A stretch of DNA of 64,000 nucleotides from Streptomyces filipinensis (GTDB lineage: Bacteria > Actinomycetota > Actinomycetes > Streptomycetales > Streptomycetaceae), in NCBI RefSeq assembly GCF_014649495.1, contig NZ_BMTD01000008.1, positions 124,001 to 188,000 on the forward strand, given 5' to 3'. The position numbers and the translations under genes were made by a program. Shown here in pieces: positions 25,506-33,818 of this stretch (its first letter is position 1; every line of letters starts with the position of its first letter). Below the pieces are notes generated by a model that saw nothing but the letters and a program-made list of their open reading frames with translations, searched no databases and was not told the DNA's origin.

Positions 25506-25532
25506 GGAAACCTCGCGTGACGGGAGGCCGGC

Positions 25533-25928
25533 TCAGAATCCGCTGAGGTCAGCCTTCACGAAGCCCGCGCCACGCTGGTCGTTGCAGCCGGCGGGGGGCC
25601 GGTCGAGCGGGTCGGGCCAGGCCTGCTGGGCCTGGAGCGCCACGCTCACCAGGGTCAGCAGCAGGTCGACGTCGCTCGCCGCGTCGAGGCGCAGGGTCAC
25701 CCACTGCGAGCCGGGCACGACCCTGATCGCACCCGAAGCCTTGAGGTCCTTGGAGAACCGCCGGATCGCCCGGTCGGTCAGCCGCAGATCGACATCCCGG
25801 CCCGAGTGGAAGTGGGCGATCTCGCCCTGGACCGAACTCACCGCCTGCCCCAGGCCGCAGCTCGGGACCGCCTGCCTCAGATCGGGCCAGGTCGCCAGTT
25901 GCGCAAGTGCGCGCGAGGCCAACGTCAT
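25533..25928 (-). CDS. Luciferase-family (DUF5519) protein
   Basis: The 131-residue protein matches the small actinobacterial family annotated as luciferase family or DUF5519: an N-terminal helical part, GEIAHFHSGRDVDLRLTDRA near residue 36, and SGAIRVVPGSQWVTLRLD. The family resembles the small domain of plant-type phospholipase/luciferase-like proteins, and no bacterial function is established. It is a single gene, convergent with the DeoR gene. Confidence 0.7.
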   Translation of the reverse strand: MTLASRALAQLATWPDLRQAVPSCGLGQAVSSVQGEIAHFHSGRDVDLRLTDRAIRRFSKDLKASGAIRVVPGSQWVTLRLDAASDVDLLLTLVSVALQAQQAWPDPLDRPPAGCNDQRGAGFVKADLSGF

Positions 25929-26300
25929 GGGCCCATCATGGACCGCTCACCCGTCGGCAACCAGCTCGTGAGCAAGCATTAACCGACCTGTATCCGGCGG
26001 TGAGGCGGCCAGGGGGAGCTCAGAAGTACACGGAACGGGCCATGCGGCAAGCCGCGTTGACGCCCCCACGAGCGTGACAGAGGACAAGTCGCCGCAGGTC
26101 AACGTCATATCGGTCGACTCATGGGCGGGCGGGGTCACCGCGCCGCGGTGTCCACGGCGGCCCGGGCGGCCGGCGAAGTGCGTGGTCGCCGAAGCGGGTG
26201 ACGGCGCGGAACCGGCCGACGCGCAAGCGAGGGAGAACCGCGCCCCTGTCGTGTACGACACGGGCTGCGGACCAGAGCCGCCGGGCCCCGGCACCACCAC
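25929..26300. other. Long intergenic region with no convincing gene
   Basis: Short open frames exist on both strands (26074-26331 rightward, 25947-26318 leftward). Neither has a recognisable domain, and the rightward one runs through the promoter of the next gene. Nothing else is recognised apart from that promoter at its right end. Confidence 0.4.
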
Positions 26301-26335
26301 TTGCACGGGCCCGTACATCCGCCTAACCTGACTTT
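26301..26335 (+). promoter_or_regulatory. Promoter of a leaderless MFS gene
   Basis: TTGCAC (26301-26306) is followed after 17 bases by TAACCT (26324-26329), and the GTG start is 6 bases beyond it. Spacing is ideal for a vegetative promoter whose transcript begins at the start codon. No Shine-Dalgarno is present. Confidence 0.65.
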
Positions 26336-27550
26336 GTGCCGCAACTAAACAAAACCCGTTCGCACAGGGTCGTGCCGGGTGACAGCCGTGACCTCAGCCG
26401 CCTCCGCGCGGCTCTCACCGCCTTCTTCGCCCTCGACGGCTTCATCTTCGCGGGCTGGGTCGTCCGTATCCCCGCCATCAAGCAGCAGACCGACGCCTCC
26501 GCCGGCGATCTGGGGCTGGCCCTGCTCGGGGTCTCCGCCGGCGCCGTCGTCACCATGACCCTGATCGGGCGGCTCTGCCGCCGCTACGGCAGCCATCCGG
26601 TCACCGTGGTCTGCGCCGTCCTGCTCTGCCTCAGCGTGAGCCTGCCGCCGCTGACCCACTCGGCACCCGCCCTCGGCGCCGTGCTCCTCCTCTTCGGCGC
26701 CGCCTACGGCGGCATCAACGTCGCCTTCAACAGCGCCGCCGTCGACCTCGTGGCCGCGCTGCGGCGGCCGGTCATGCCCACGTTCCACGCCGCGTTCAGC
26801 CTCGGCGGCATGATCGGCGCCGGCCTCGGCGGACTGGTCGCCGGTGCCCTCTCCCCCCTGCGGCACCTGCTCGGCCTCACCCTGCTCGGGCTGCTCGTCA
26901 CGGCCGTCGCCGGACGCACCCTGCTGCGGCAGGAACCGCCCGCACCGGCGGACCGGAGCCCCTCCCCCCGGGCACGGCCGGCGGGTGCCGCACCTCGCCC
27001 AACCGCCGGCCGAGGGCTGGTCGTCGTCTTCGGGCTGGTCGCGTTGTGCACCGCCTACGGCGAGGGTGCCATGGCCGACTGGGGCGCGCTCCACCTCCAG
27101 CAGGACCTCGCGGCGCCGTCCGGCGCGGCGGCGGCCGGGTACGCGTGTTTCGCGCTGGCCATGACCGTGGGCCGGGCGACCGGGACGGCCTTGCTGGAGC
27201 GCCTCGGCCGCGCCCGTACGGTGATCGCGGGCGGCTCCGTCGCGGCGGCGGGCATGCTGCTCGGCTCGCTCGCACCTTCCGTGTGGGCCGCGCTGATCGG
27301 CTTCGCCGTCACCGGGCTCGGCCTCGCCAACCTCTTCCCGGTCGCCGTGGAGCGGGCCGGGGCGCTGACCGGTCCGTCCGGCGTGGCCGTCGCCTCGACA
27401 CTGGGCTACGGCGGCATGCTCCTCGGACCGCCCGCGATCGGGTTCATGGCCGACTGGTTCTCCCTCCCGACCGCGCTCACCAGCGTCGCCGCGCTGGCCG
27501 CCGTCGCCGCCGTGATCGGGCTGTCCACGCGACGGGCGATGGGCGGCTGA
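26336..27550 (+). CDS. MFS transporter (12-helix)
   Basis: The 404-residue protein has about 12 hydrophobic segments. It shows the MFS A-motif region after helix 2 (GRLCRRYGSHPV) and a second-half counterpart (TALLERLGRARTV). The first membrane part starts at ALTAFFALDGFIFAGWVVRIPAIK, a pattern seen in MFS proteins of the YbjJ/FucP-like group. Substrate unknown. GTG 26336 is used because a well-formed promoter places the transcription start there; a downstream GTG at 26371 is an alternative. Confidence 0.8.
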   Translation: MPQLNKTRSHRVVPGDSRDLSRLRAALTAFFALDGFIFAGWVVRIPAIKQQTDASAGDLGLALLGVSAGAVVTMTLIGRLCRRYGSHPVTVVCAVLLCLSVSLPPLTHSAPALGAVLLLFGAAYGGINVAFNSAAVDLVAALRRPVMPTFHAAFSLGGMIGAGLGGLVAGALSPLRHLLGLTLLGLLVTAVAGRTLLRQEPPAPADRSPSPRARPAGAAPRPTAGRGLVVVFGLVALCTAYGEGAMADWGALHLQQDLAAPSGAAAAGYACFALAMTVGRATGTALLERLGRARTVIAGGSVAAAGMLLGSLAPSVWAALIGFAVTGLGLANLFPVAVERAGALTGPSGVAVASTLGYGGMLLGPPAIGFMADWFSLPTALTSVAALAAVAAVIGLSTRRAMGG

Positions 27551-27630
27551 CGCGGCAGCCGGCGACGGCACCGAGAGGACAGGCCCGCCGGAGCCGGAAA
27601 CCCCTCACGCCGTTCACGCGTCCCGGGCGT

Positions 27631-27960
27631 CGCGCCGTACGATCCCCGCCCGCCCCACGCCCGAAGCACCGCCCTTCGAGCACACAACACAGACCCCGCG
27701 TCATACGACCCGGGGCCAGCCCACGCCCGAAGCACCGGCCTTCGAGCGCACAACCCCGACCTCGCGTCATACGGCCCGGGGCCGGCCCACGCCGAAACCA
27801 CCCGTCCTCGCGCGCGCAACTCAGGCTCCGCGCCACACGATCCGCGACCTCCCCACCCCCAAGCACCCCCCTTCGAGCGCACGCCCCAGGCCCGGCGCCG
27901 TGCGGTCCGCGACCGGACCAACGCCGAACCCGCCGGCCCTCGAACGCGCTCCATCCGGCA
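27631..27960. repeat. 66-bp minisatellite, about five copies
   Basis: Diverged tandem units start near 27631, 27697, 27763, 27829 and 27894, a period of 66 (last step about 65) bases. Each unit has the order CGCGYCRTACG, then CCCACGCC, CGAAGCACC and CTTCGAGC. The array fills most of the 421-base gap between the MFS gene and the following enzyme gene and is strongly pyrimidine-rich on the plus strand. Because 66 is a multiple of 3, several frames stay open, but none looks like a real protein. Confidence 0.75.
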
Positions 27961-27971
27961 CACTCGCCCCC

Positions 27972-28712
27972 ATGGACACTGCCGACTTCCTTCAGACCCT
28001 GGACCGGGAGGGCCGGCTCCTCGCGGCGGCGGCCGCCGTGGCGGGGAGCGACGCCAAGGTGCCGACGTGCCCGGAGTGGCAGGTGCGCGACCTGCTACGG
28101 CACACCGGCGCGGTGCACCGCTGGGCCACTTCCTTCGTCGCCGACGGGCACACCGAGCCGCGCCCCATCGGCGACCCGCCGGACCTCGACGGCGCCGAGC
28201 TGGTCGACTGGTACCGGGACAGTCACCGGCTGCTGGTCGACACCCTGGCCGCCGCGCCCGCCGACGTGCGGTGCCTGACCTTCCACCCGGCCCCCAACCC
28301 CTCACCGCTGGCGTTCTGGACCCGCCGGCAGGCGCACGAGACGACCGTCCACCGCTACGACGCCGAGGCCGCGCGCGGCGGTCCGGCGTCGCCGATCGCG
28401 ACGGACTTCGCGGTCGACGGCATCGACGAGTTGCTGCGCGGCTTCCACGCCCGCTCCCGCAGCCGCCTGCGCACCGAGGAGCCGCGTCTGCTGCGGGTGC
28501 GGGCGCTGGACGCGGGCACGGACGCGGTGTGGACCGTACGGCTCACCGCCGAGCCGCCGGTGACCGTGCGGGAGGAGAGCGGGCGGGCCGAGGCCGAACT
28601 GTCGGGCCCCGCCGACGAGTTGTATCTGGCCCTGTGGAACCGGAGGCCCGTGCCGAGCGTGTCCGGTGATCGCTCGCTCGCCACGCTGTGGCGGGACAAG
28701 GGCGGGATCTGA
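27972..28712 (+). CDS. Maleylpyruvate isomerase-family mycothiol-dependent enzyme
   Basis: The 246-residue protein has the DinB-like four-helix metal-binding N-terminal domain (CPEWQVRDLLRHTGAVHRWA near residue 37 and RRQAHETTVHRYDAE near residue 120) and a C-terminal MDMPI domain. The His, Glu and His residues expected to bind the metal are present. The family transfers mycothiol or isomerises maleylpyruvate; exact reaction unknown. The ATG at 27972 lies immediately after the minisatellite, whose last unit therefore forms the 5' flank of this gene. Confidence 0.82.
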   Translation: MDTADFLQTLDREGRLLAAAAAVAGSDAKVPTCPEWQVRDLLRHTGAVHRWATSFVADGHTEPRPIGDPPDLDGAELVDWYRDSHRLLVDTLAAAPADVRCLTFHPAPNPSPLAFWTRRQAHETTVHRYDAEAARGGPASPIATDFAVDGIDELLRGFHARSRSRLRTEEPRLLRVRALDAGTDAVWTVRLTAEPPVTVREESGRAEAELSGPADELYLALWNRRPVPSVSGDRSLATLWRDKGGI

Positions 28713-28719
28713 CGCCCGG

Positions 28720-29115
28720 TCAGTCGGCGTCGGTCAGCATCCGGGCCAGCACCGCGCGCTGCACGGGCCGCACCTCGCCGTGCAGCGCGCGCCCCTTCGC
28801 CGTGAGCGCCACCCGCACCCCGCGCCGGTCCTCGGGGCACATGGCGCGCTCGACCAGGCCGTCCTTCTCCAGGCGGCCGATCAGCCGGGACAGCGCGCTC
28901 TGGCTGAGATGGACGCGCTCGGAGATCTCCTGCACGCGGTAGGCGCAACCGCCGTCCGCCGCGCCCTCGGCCAGCAGGTCGAGGACCTCGAAGTCACTGG
29001 CGCACAGGCCGTGTCCGCCCAGCGCCCGGTCCAGCTCGCACTGGGTGTGCGCGTGCAGTGCGAGGATGTCCCGCCACTGCTCCACGAGCGCCTGCTCGGC
29101 CCTGTTCGACGCCAT
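28720..29115 (-). CDS. MarR-family transcriptional regulator
   Basis: The 131-residue protein is a winged-helix MarR regulator: the recognition helix is HLSQSALSRLIGRLEKDGLV and the wing CPEDRRGVRVALTAKGR. It is divergent from an MFS exporter gene with an 85-base gap that contains a 27-base imperfect palindrome, so it is the probable repressor of the exporter. An inducing ligand, perhaps an exported drug or phenolic compound, is inference. Confidence 0.87.
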   Translation of the reverse strand: MASNRAEQALVEQWRDILALHAHTQCELDRALGGHGLCASDFEVLDLLAEGAADGGCAYRVQEISERVHLSQSALSRLIGRLEKDGLVERAMCPEDRRGVRVALTAKGRALHGEVRPVQRAVLARMLTDAD

Positions 29116-29159
29116 GAGCGCACCGTAGCAGAGAAACAAGTTTATTGCGTCGGAATTAA

Positions 29160-29193
29160 ATGCGTTTGCATCTGATGCATGCGCATGTAGTCT
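29160..29193 (+). promoter_or_regulatory. MarR operator inside a leaderless MFS promoter
   Basis: ATGCGTTTGCAT (29160-29171) and ATGCATGCGCAT (29175-29186) form an inverted repeat with 10 of 12 positions matching and a 3-base centre. It covers the -35-like TTTGCA (29165-29170) and the spacer to TAGTCT (29188-29193), which ends 7 bases before the ATG at 29201. There is no Shine-Dalgarno, so the mRNA is probably leaderless. Confidence 0.7.
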
Positions 29194-29200
29194 CGTCGGC

Positions 29201-30691
29201 ATGACCTCTCCGCTCACCACCCTTTCGTCCCCGTCCTCGGCGGTGCGCTGGACTCCCCGCCTGTGGGGCACCCTGCTGGTGCTCTGCGCGGCGATGTTCC
29301 TGGACGCGCTGGACGTGTCGATGGTCGGCGTCGCGCTGCCGTCGATCGGCTCGGACCTGCAGCTGTCCACGTCGACGCTGCAATGGATCGTCAGCGGTTA
29401 CATCCTGGGCTACGGCGGACTGCTGCTGCTCGGCGGTCGCACCGCCGATCTGCTCGGCCGGCGTCAGGTGTTCCTCGTCGCCCTCGGCGTCTTCGCGCTC
29501 GCCTCGCTGCTCGGCGGGCTCGTGGACTCCGGTCCGCTGCTGATCGCCAGCCGCTTCATCAAGGGCCTCAGCGCGGCCTTCACGGCACCGGCCGGTCTGT
29601 CGATCATCACCACGACGTTCCCGGAAGGCCCGCTGCGCAACCGCGCCCTGTCCATCTACACCACCTGCGCCGCCACCGGCTTCTCCATGGGCCTGGTGCT
29701 CTCGGGCCTGCTCACCGAGGCCAGCTGGCGCTTCACCATGCTGCTGCCCGCGCCGATCGCGGTCGTCGCCCTGCTCGCCGGACTGCGGCTGCTGCCGCGC
29801 AGCGCCCGCGAGCGGAACCATGACGGCTACGACATCCCCGGCGCCGTCCTCGGCACCGCGTCGATGCTGCTCCTGGTCTTCACCGTCGTCCAGGCTCCCG
29901 AGGCCGGCTGGGCCTCGGCCCGCACACTGCTGTCCTTCCTCGCCGTCGCGCTCCTGCTGACCGCCTTCGTCCTGGTCGAGCGGCGCTCGCCGAGCCCGCT
30001 GGTCCGGCTGGGTGTGCTGCGCTCGGGCAGCCAGGTGCGCGCCCAGCTCGGCGCCATCGCCTTCTTCGGCTCGTACGTGGGCTTCCAGTTCCTGACCACG
30101 CTCTACATGCAGTCCCTGCTCGGCTGGTCCGCGCTGCACACCGCGCTCGCGTTCCTGCCGGCCGGCGCGCTGGTGGCGGTGTCCGCCACGAAGGTCGGCG
30201 CGATCGTCGACCGGTTCGGCACGCCACGGCTGATCGCGGCCGGCTTCGCCTTCATGGTGCTCGGTTACGCGCTGTTCCTGCGCGTCGACCTCGACCCGGT
30301 GTACGCGGCCGTGATCCTGCCGTCCATGCTGCTGATCGGCGCGGCCTGCGCGCTGGTCTTCCCGTCGCTCAACATCCAGGCCACCAACGGGGTCGAGGAC
30401 CACGAGCAGGGCATGGTCTCCGGTCTGCTCAACACCTCGGTGCAGGTCGGCGGCGCCGTCTTCCTGGCCGTGGTCACGGCCGTGGTGACCGCGGGTGCTC
30501 CCGCGCACGCCACCCCGCAGGCCGTCCTCGACAGCTACCGGCCCGGCTTCCTGGTCGTCACCGGCATCGCCGCGGCCGGCCTGCTGATCACCCTCACCGG
30601 TCTGCGCAGCCGTCGTACCCAGCCGACCCTCGTGGTCGCCAGGTCCACCGTGGAGGAGGCGAAGGCGGACCGCGTGCCGGTCCGTGACTAG
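29201..30691 (+). CDS. MFS drug exporter, DHA2-type (14-helix)
   Basis: The 496-residue protein has about 14 hydrophobic segments. Helix 1 carries LDALDVSMVGVALPSIGSDL, the DHA2 motif D1, and the loop after helix 2 reads GGRTADLLGRRQVF (motif A). These are hallmarks of proton-driven drug exporters such as QacA and the Lfr/EmrB group. It is divergent from a MarR regulator whose probable operator overlaps the promoter. A strong terminator follows the stop. The exported compound is unknown. Confidence 0.88.
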   Translation: MTSPLTTLSSPSSAVRWTPRLWGTLLVLCAAMFLDALDVSMVGVALPSIGSDLQLSTSTLQWIVSGYILGYGGLLLLGGRTADLLGRRQVFLVALGVFALASLLGGLVDSGPLLIASRFIKGLSAAFTAPAGLSIITTTFPEGPLRNRALSIYTTCAATGFSMGLVLSGLLTEASWRFTMLLPAPIAVVALLAGLRLLPRSARERNHDGYDIPGAVLGTASMLLLVFTVVQAPEAGWASARTLLSFLAVALLLTAFVLVERRSPSPLVRLGVLRSGSQVRAQLGAIAFFGSYVGFQFLTTLYMQSLLGWSALHTALAFLPAGALVAVSATKVGAIVDRFGTPRLIAAGFAFMVLGYALFLRVDLDPVYAAVILPSMLLIGAACALVFPSLNIQATNGVEDHEQGMVSGLLNTSVQVGGAVFLAVVTAVVTAGAPAHATPQAVLDSYRPGFLVVTGIAAAGLLITLTGLRSRRTQPTLVVARSTVEEAKADRVPVRD

Positions 30692-30707
30692 GGGGATGCC
30701 TCCCGGC

Positions 30708-30744
30708 GGGCGCCCGGCGGAGCTGCTTGCTCCGCCGGGCGCCC
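30708..30744. terminator. Strong terminator after the MFS exporter gene
   Basis: GGGCGCCCGGCGGAG (30708-30722) and CTCCGCCGGGCGCCC (30730-30744) form a perfect 15-base-pair stem with a 7-base loop, starting 17 bases after the MFS stop. Confidence 0.85.
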
Positions 30745-30762
30745 CTCTGTGAAGCTGGCGGA

Positions 30763-31007
30763 ATGCGCACGGACGGGGCACGCCGCACCAAGGCCCAACA
30801 GGACGCGGCGACAGTGGAGATCGGCTACGCGCTGGTGAGCGCTGCCTTCGCGGCGGCGGTGCTGTTCGGGGCCGTGGCCGGGCCCGCGCTGCTCTTCGAT
30901 CTGCCGCGGTCGCTGTCCAGGGTCCTGCTGTGGGCCGGTGCGGCGGTCGCACCGGTCGTGTTCATGGCCCGGGTGGTGAGTGTGCTGGTGCGCTTCCAGC
31001 GGGCGGC
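30763..31007 (+). CDS. DUF6332-like small membrane protein; reading frame lacks a nearby stop
   Basis: The protein-like part starts at ATG 30763 with a basic segment (ARRTKAQQDAATVEIGYALV) followed by two hydrophobic helices, as in the streptomycete DUF6332 family of about 80-100 residues. After about residue 82 the frame enters the antisense strand of the response-regulator gene and stays open to 32142. Either the C-terminus overlaps that gene tail-to-tail and the normal stop has been lost, or a frameshift is present. The end given here is the border of the recognisable part, not a stop codon. Function unknown. Confidence 0.45.
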
Positions 31008-31670
31008 TCAGCCCAGCCAGCCGGGCCGTACCAGCCCCGACTCGGCCAGCACGACGAGTTGGGCGCGGTCCCGGGCACCCAGCTTCACCATCGTGCGGCT
31101 CACGTGGGTCTTGGCCGTGAGCGGGCTGACCACCAGGCGGCGGGCGATCTCCTCGTTGGACAGGCCGATGCCGACCAGCGCCATCACCTCCCGCTCCCGC
31201 TCGGTGAGGCGGCCGAGGGCGTCCGCCGCGGCGGGCTCCTTGGAACGGGCCGCGAACTCGGCGATCAGCCGGCGGGTGACCCCCGGCGACAGCAGCGCGT
31301 CCCCCTGCACCACCGCCCGTACCGCGCGCAGGAGTTCGTCCGGTTCGGTGTCCTTCACCAGGAAGCCGGAGGCGCCGGAGCGGATCGCCTCGAAGACGTA
31401 CTCGTCCAGCTCGAAGGTGGTGAGCATGACCACCTTCACGTCCTTCAGGTCCGCGTCACCCGTGATGCGCCGGGTGGCGGCGAGACCGTCCAGCAGGGGC
31501 ATGCGGATGTCCATCAGGACGGCGTCCGGCCTCAGTTCACGCACCAGGCGCAGCGCCTCCTCGCCGTCGGCCGCCTCGCCCGCCACCGCGATGTCCGGCT
31601 GGGCGTCGAGCAACGCCCGGAAACCGGCCCGCACCAGCGCCTGGTCGTCGGCCAGCAGTACCCGGATCAC
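31008..31670 (-). CDS. NarL/LuxR-type response regulator
   Basis: The 220-residue protein has a receiver domain with the acidic pair in LLADDQ, the phosphoacceptor aspartate in AVLMDIRMPLLDG (about residue 54) and the lysine in FLVKDT. A LuxR helix-turn-helix follows (LTEREREVMALVGIGLSNEEIARRL). The GTG start overlaps the histidine kinase stop by 4 bases, so the two form a translationally coupled two-component system with kinase first. Targets are not visible nearby. Confidence 0.92.
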   Translation of the reverse strand: MIRVLLADDQALVRAGFRALLDAQPDIAVAGEAADGEEALRLVRELRPDAVLMDIRMPLLDGLAATRRITGDADLKDVKVVMLTTFELDEYVFEAIRSGASGFLVKDTEPDELLRAVRAVVQGDALLSPGVTRRLIAEFAARSKEPAAADALGRLTEREREVMALVGIGLSNEEIARRLVVSPLTAKTHVSRTMVKLGARDRAQLVVLAESGLVRPGWLG

Positions 31671-32881
31671 TCATCCTCCCCGGTGTGCGTCGGCAGTACG
31701 GCGAGCACCCGGAAGCCGCCGTCGGGGCGCGGGCCCGCCTCGATGCTCCCACCGAGCGCGGCCGCCCGCTCCCGCATGCCTGCCAGTCCGTTCCCGCTGC
31801 CCCCGGCGTCGGCGCCGGTGGCCGGCCCGTCGTCGTCGATGCGCAGCCGCAGGCCGCCGCCGTGGTGGGCGAACAGCACGCGCGCGTGCCGCGATCCGGA
31901 GTGCCGTACGACGTTGGTCAGCGCCTCCTGCACGATGCGGAACGCGGCGAGGTCGGCGCCGGGCGGCAGCTGGGGCGGCTCGCCCTGGACGTCCACGGTC
32001 AGTCCGGCCGCCGCCGCCTGCTCCACCAGCTCCGGCAGCCGGTCCAGGCCGGGGGCGGGGGCGCGGGGTGCGTCTCCGGAGGCACGCAGGGTGTCGAGGA
32101 CCTGGCGCACTTCACCGAGCGCCTCCTTGCTGGCGGCCTTGATGGTGGTGAGCGCGGTCCGTGCCTGTGCGGGGTCGCTGTCGAGCAGTGCGAGCCCCAT
32201 GCCGGCCTGGACGTTGATGACGGAGATGCTGTGGGCGAGGACGTCGTGCAGCTCGCGGGCGATCCGCAGCCGTTCCTCGTCCGCGCGGCGCCGCGCCGCC
32301 TGTGCCCGGTCGGCGCGCTCCCGGGCCCACTGTTCGCGCCGCACCCGGGCCAGTTCGCACAGGGCGACCACGGCCAGCACCCAGGTGGCGATGACGGTCT
32401 CCTGGGCGAGGCCCCCTCGCTGGTCGCCCGAGGGCGGCAGCCGGCGGAAGAGCCAGAAGGCGACCAGGGCATGCCCGGCCCACAGCAGGCCGACGGACGC
32501 CCAGGCGGCCCGCCGGTGCCCGGCGACGACCGCGCTGTAGCAGCTGACGGCGACGGTCAGGAAGACCGGTCCGTAGGGGTAGCCCGCGGCGAGATAGCCG
32601 AGCGTCACCGTCGCGGTCCCGAAGGCCACGGCCACCGGGTGCCGGTTCCGCCAGAGCAGCAGGACGCAGGCGGCGACCAGCAGCACGCGTGCGAAGGCGT
32701 TCAGAGGCACGCGGTGCGGCTCGCTCTGCGCGGCGAAGTGGCTGCCCACCAGGACGACCACGGTGAACAGCACGGTGGACCGCCAGGGCACCCGCGCCCG
32801 GTGCGGCTCCCCTTCCCCCTCCGGGGCGCTCCACCACGGCGGGCCGTGCCGCCACCGCCCCGGGGCGCGCTGCTCTTCCAT
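31667..32881 (-). CDS. Two-component sensor histidine kinase (HPK7, DesK/NarX type)
   Basis: The 404-residue protein has an N-terminal membrane domain of about five to six helices with only short loops. A coiled-coil-like region (RVRREQWARERADRAQAARR) leads to the HisKA_3 box RIARELHDVLAHSISVINVQ with the phosphoacceptor histidine, and a HATPase_c domain follows (QEALTNVVRHS, DDDGPATG, GNGLAGMRERAAALGG). This is the usual actinobacterial partner of NarL-type regulators. The ATG at 32881 is used; an ATG at 32890 is an alternative. The signal is probably membrane-related. Confidence 0.9.
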   Translation of the reverse strand: MEEQRAPGRWRHGPPWWSAPEGEGEPHRARVPWRSTVLFTVVVLVGSHFAAQSEPHRVPLNAFARVLLVAACVLLLWRNRHPVAVAFGTATVTLGYLAAGYPYGPVFLTVAVSCYSAVVAGHRRAAWASVGLLWAGHALVAFWLFRRLPPSGDQRGGLAQETVIATWVLAVVALCELARVRREQWARERADRAQAARRRADEERLRIARELHDVLAHSISVINVQAGMGLALLDSDPAQARTALTTIKAASKEALGEVRQVLDTLRASGDAPRAPAPGLDRLPELVEQAAAAGLTVDVQGEPPQLPPGADLAAFRIVQEALTNVVRHSGSRHARVLFAHHGGGLRLRIDDDGPATGADAGGSGNGLAGMRERAAALGGSIEAGPRPDGGFRVLAVLPTHTGEDE

Positions 32882-33005
32882 GCAGGCCACGGTAGACGTC
32901 TCCGCGCGGCGCGAACGTCACCCGAACGAGGTGATCACTCGTACTCCCGGGGAAGTACGGCCCCTGCGGCGAGGCGGCCCCGGTCCCCCGCACCGGACTC
33001 CGCTC

Positions 33006-33692
33006 CTACCCCAGCCCCACTCCCTGCGCCAGCCGCGTGGCGGCGTGCCGGAACAAGGCCTCCCGGTCCTCGACCACGCGGTTGAACTGGCCGAACAGCT
33101 CGAAGCTGACCAGCCCGAACAGCTGCGACCAGGCCGCCACCAGGGCCGTCACCGCCTCGGGGGGCAGATCGGGAGCGAGGTCGGCGCTCATGCGCTCGGC
33201 CTCGGGACGCAGTCCGGCGGGCAGGGGGAGCTCGGTGAGGCCGGAGCGCTCGTGGGTGTCCCGGACGATGCCGATGAGGACCAGGCCGACACGGGCCGCG
33301 GGCGGGACGGTGGTCTCCGGGGCGGCATAACCCGGCACGGGCGAGCCGTAGATCAGCGCGTACTCGTGCGGGTGGGCGAGCGCCCAGCCGCGCACCGCCT
33401 CGCACACCGCCGTCCAGCGGGGCACCGGCGCGGCGCCGGCCGTGGCGTCGCGTGCCTGTTCCGCGGCCTCGCCGAGGGAGTCGTAGGCATCGATGATCAG
33501 GGCGGTGAGCAGCTCGTCCCGGCTCGGGAAGTAGCGGTAGAGCGCCGAGGAGACCATGCCCAGCTCACGGGCGACGGCCCGCAGCGAGAGCTTGGCCGCG
33601 CCTTCCCGCGCGAGTTGTCTGCGCGCCTCTTCCTTGATGGCCGCCGTGACTTCCTTCCTGGCCCGTGCGCGGGCGCCCTGTGTGGTGCTCAT
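33006..33692 (-). CDS. TetR-family regulator with WHG-type C-terminal domain
   Basis: The 228-residue protein has a TetR helix-turn-helix (KLSLRAVARELGMVSSALYRYF) and a C-terminal domain with VRGWALAHPHEYALIYGSPVPGY, typical of the WHG/TetR_C_13-like group. It is divergent from an F420-type oxidoreductase gene across 126 bases that contain two identical-type palindromes AGAGCnnnGCTCT. It very probably represses that gene and itself. Confidence 0.87.
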   Translation of the reverse strand: MSTTQGARARARKEVTAAIKEEARRQLAREGAAKLSLRAVARELGMVSSALYRYFPSRDELLTALIIDAYDSLGEAAEQARDATAGAAPVPRWTAVCEAVRGWALAHPHEYALIYGSPVPGYAAPETTVPPAARVGLVLIGIVRDTHERSGLTELPLPAGLRPEAERMSADLAPDLPPEAVTALVAAWSQLFGLVSFELFGQFNRVVEDREALFRHAATRLAQGVGLG

Positions 33693-33733
33693 ACGAGCAG
33701 TGTGCCACGAAGCAAGAGCGGCGCACACAAAAG

Positions 33734-33798
33734 AGAGCAGTGCTCTTGCTCTGGAGCGCGTGTTTGCGCCACACTCGAATCAGCGAGAGCACCGCTCT
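33734..33798. promoter_or_regulatory. Twin TetR operators AGAGCnnnGCTCT
   Basis: AGAGCAGTGCTCT (33734-33746) and AGAGCACCGCTCT (33786-33798) share perfect 5-base arms with a 3-base centre. The centres are 52 bases apart, about five helical turns. One is nearer the TetR gene, the other lies just before the oxidoreductase start, so each can control one divergent transcript. Confidence 0.65.
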
Positions 33799-33818
33799 CC
33801 CAAACCGTGGGGGTCACC

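Noticed and set aside
26074..26331. 85-codon rightward ORF before the MFS gene
   Set aside because: No family is recognised and its 3' end runs through a clear -35/-10 promoter. A leftward frame covers the same bases equally well.
27477..27866. 22-residue repeat 'protein' encoded leftward by the minisatellite
   Set aside because: The repeat peptide arises simply because the 66-base unit is a multiple of three. There is no ribosome binding site or family, and the same region is open in other frames.
27631..27960. CRISPR array
   Set aside because: Units are contiguous and diverged over their whole length, with no constant repeat and variable spacer structure and no cas genes nearby.
30763..32142. 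Full-length 460-codon reading of the DUF6332-like gene
   Set aside because: Beyond about codon 82 it is antisense to the response regulator and histidine kinase genes, which have clear domains.
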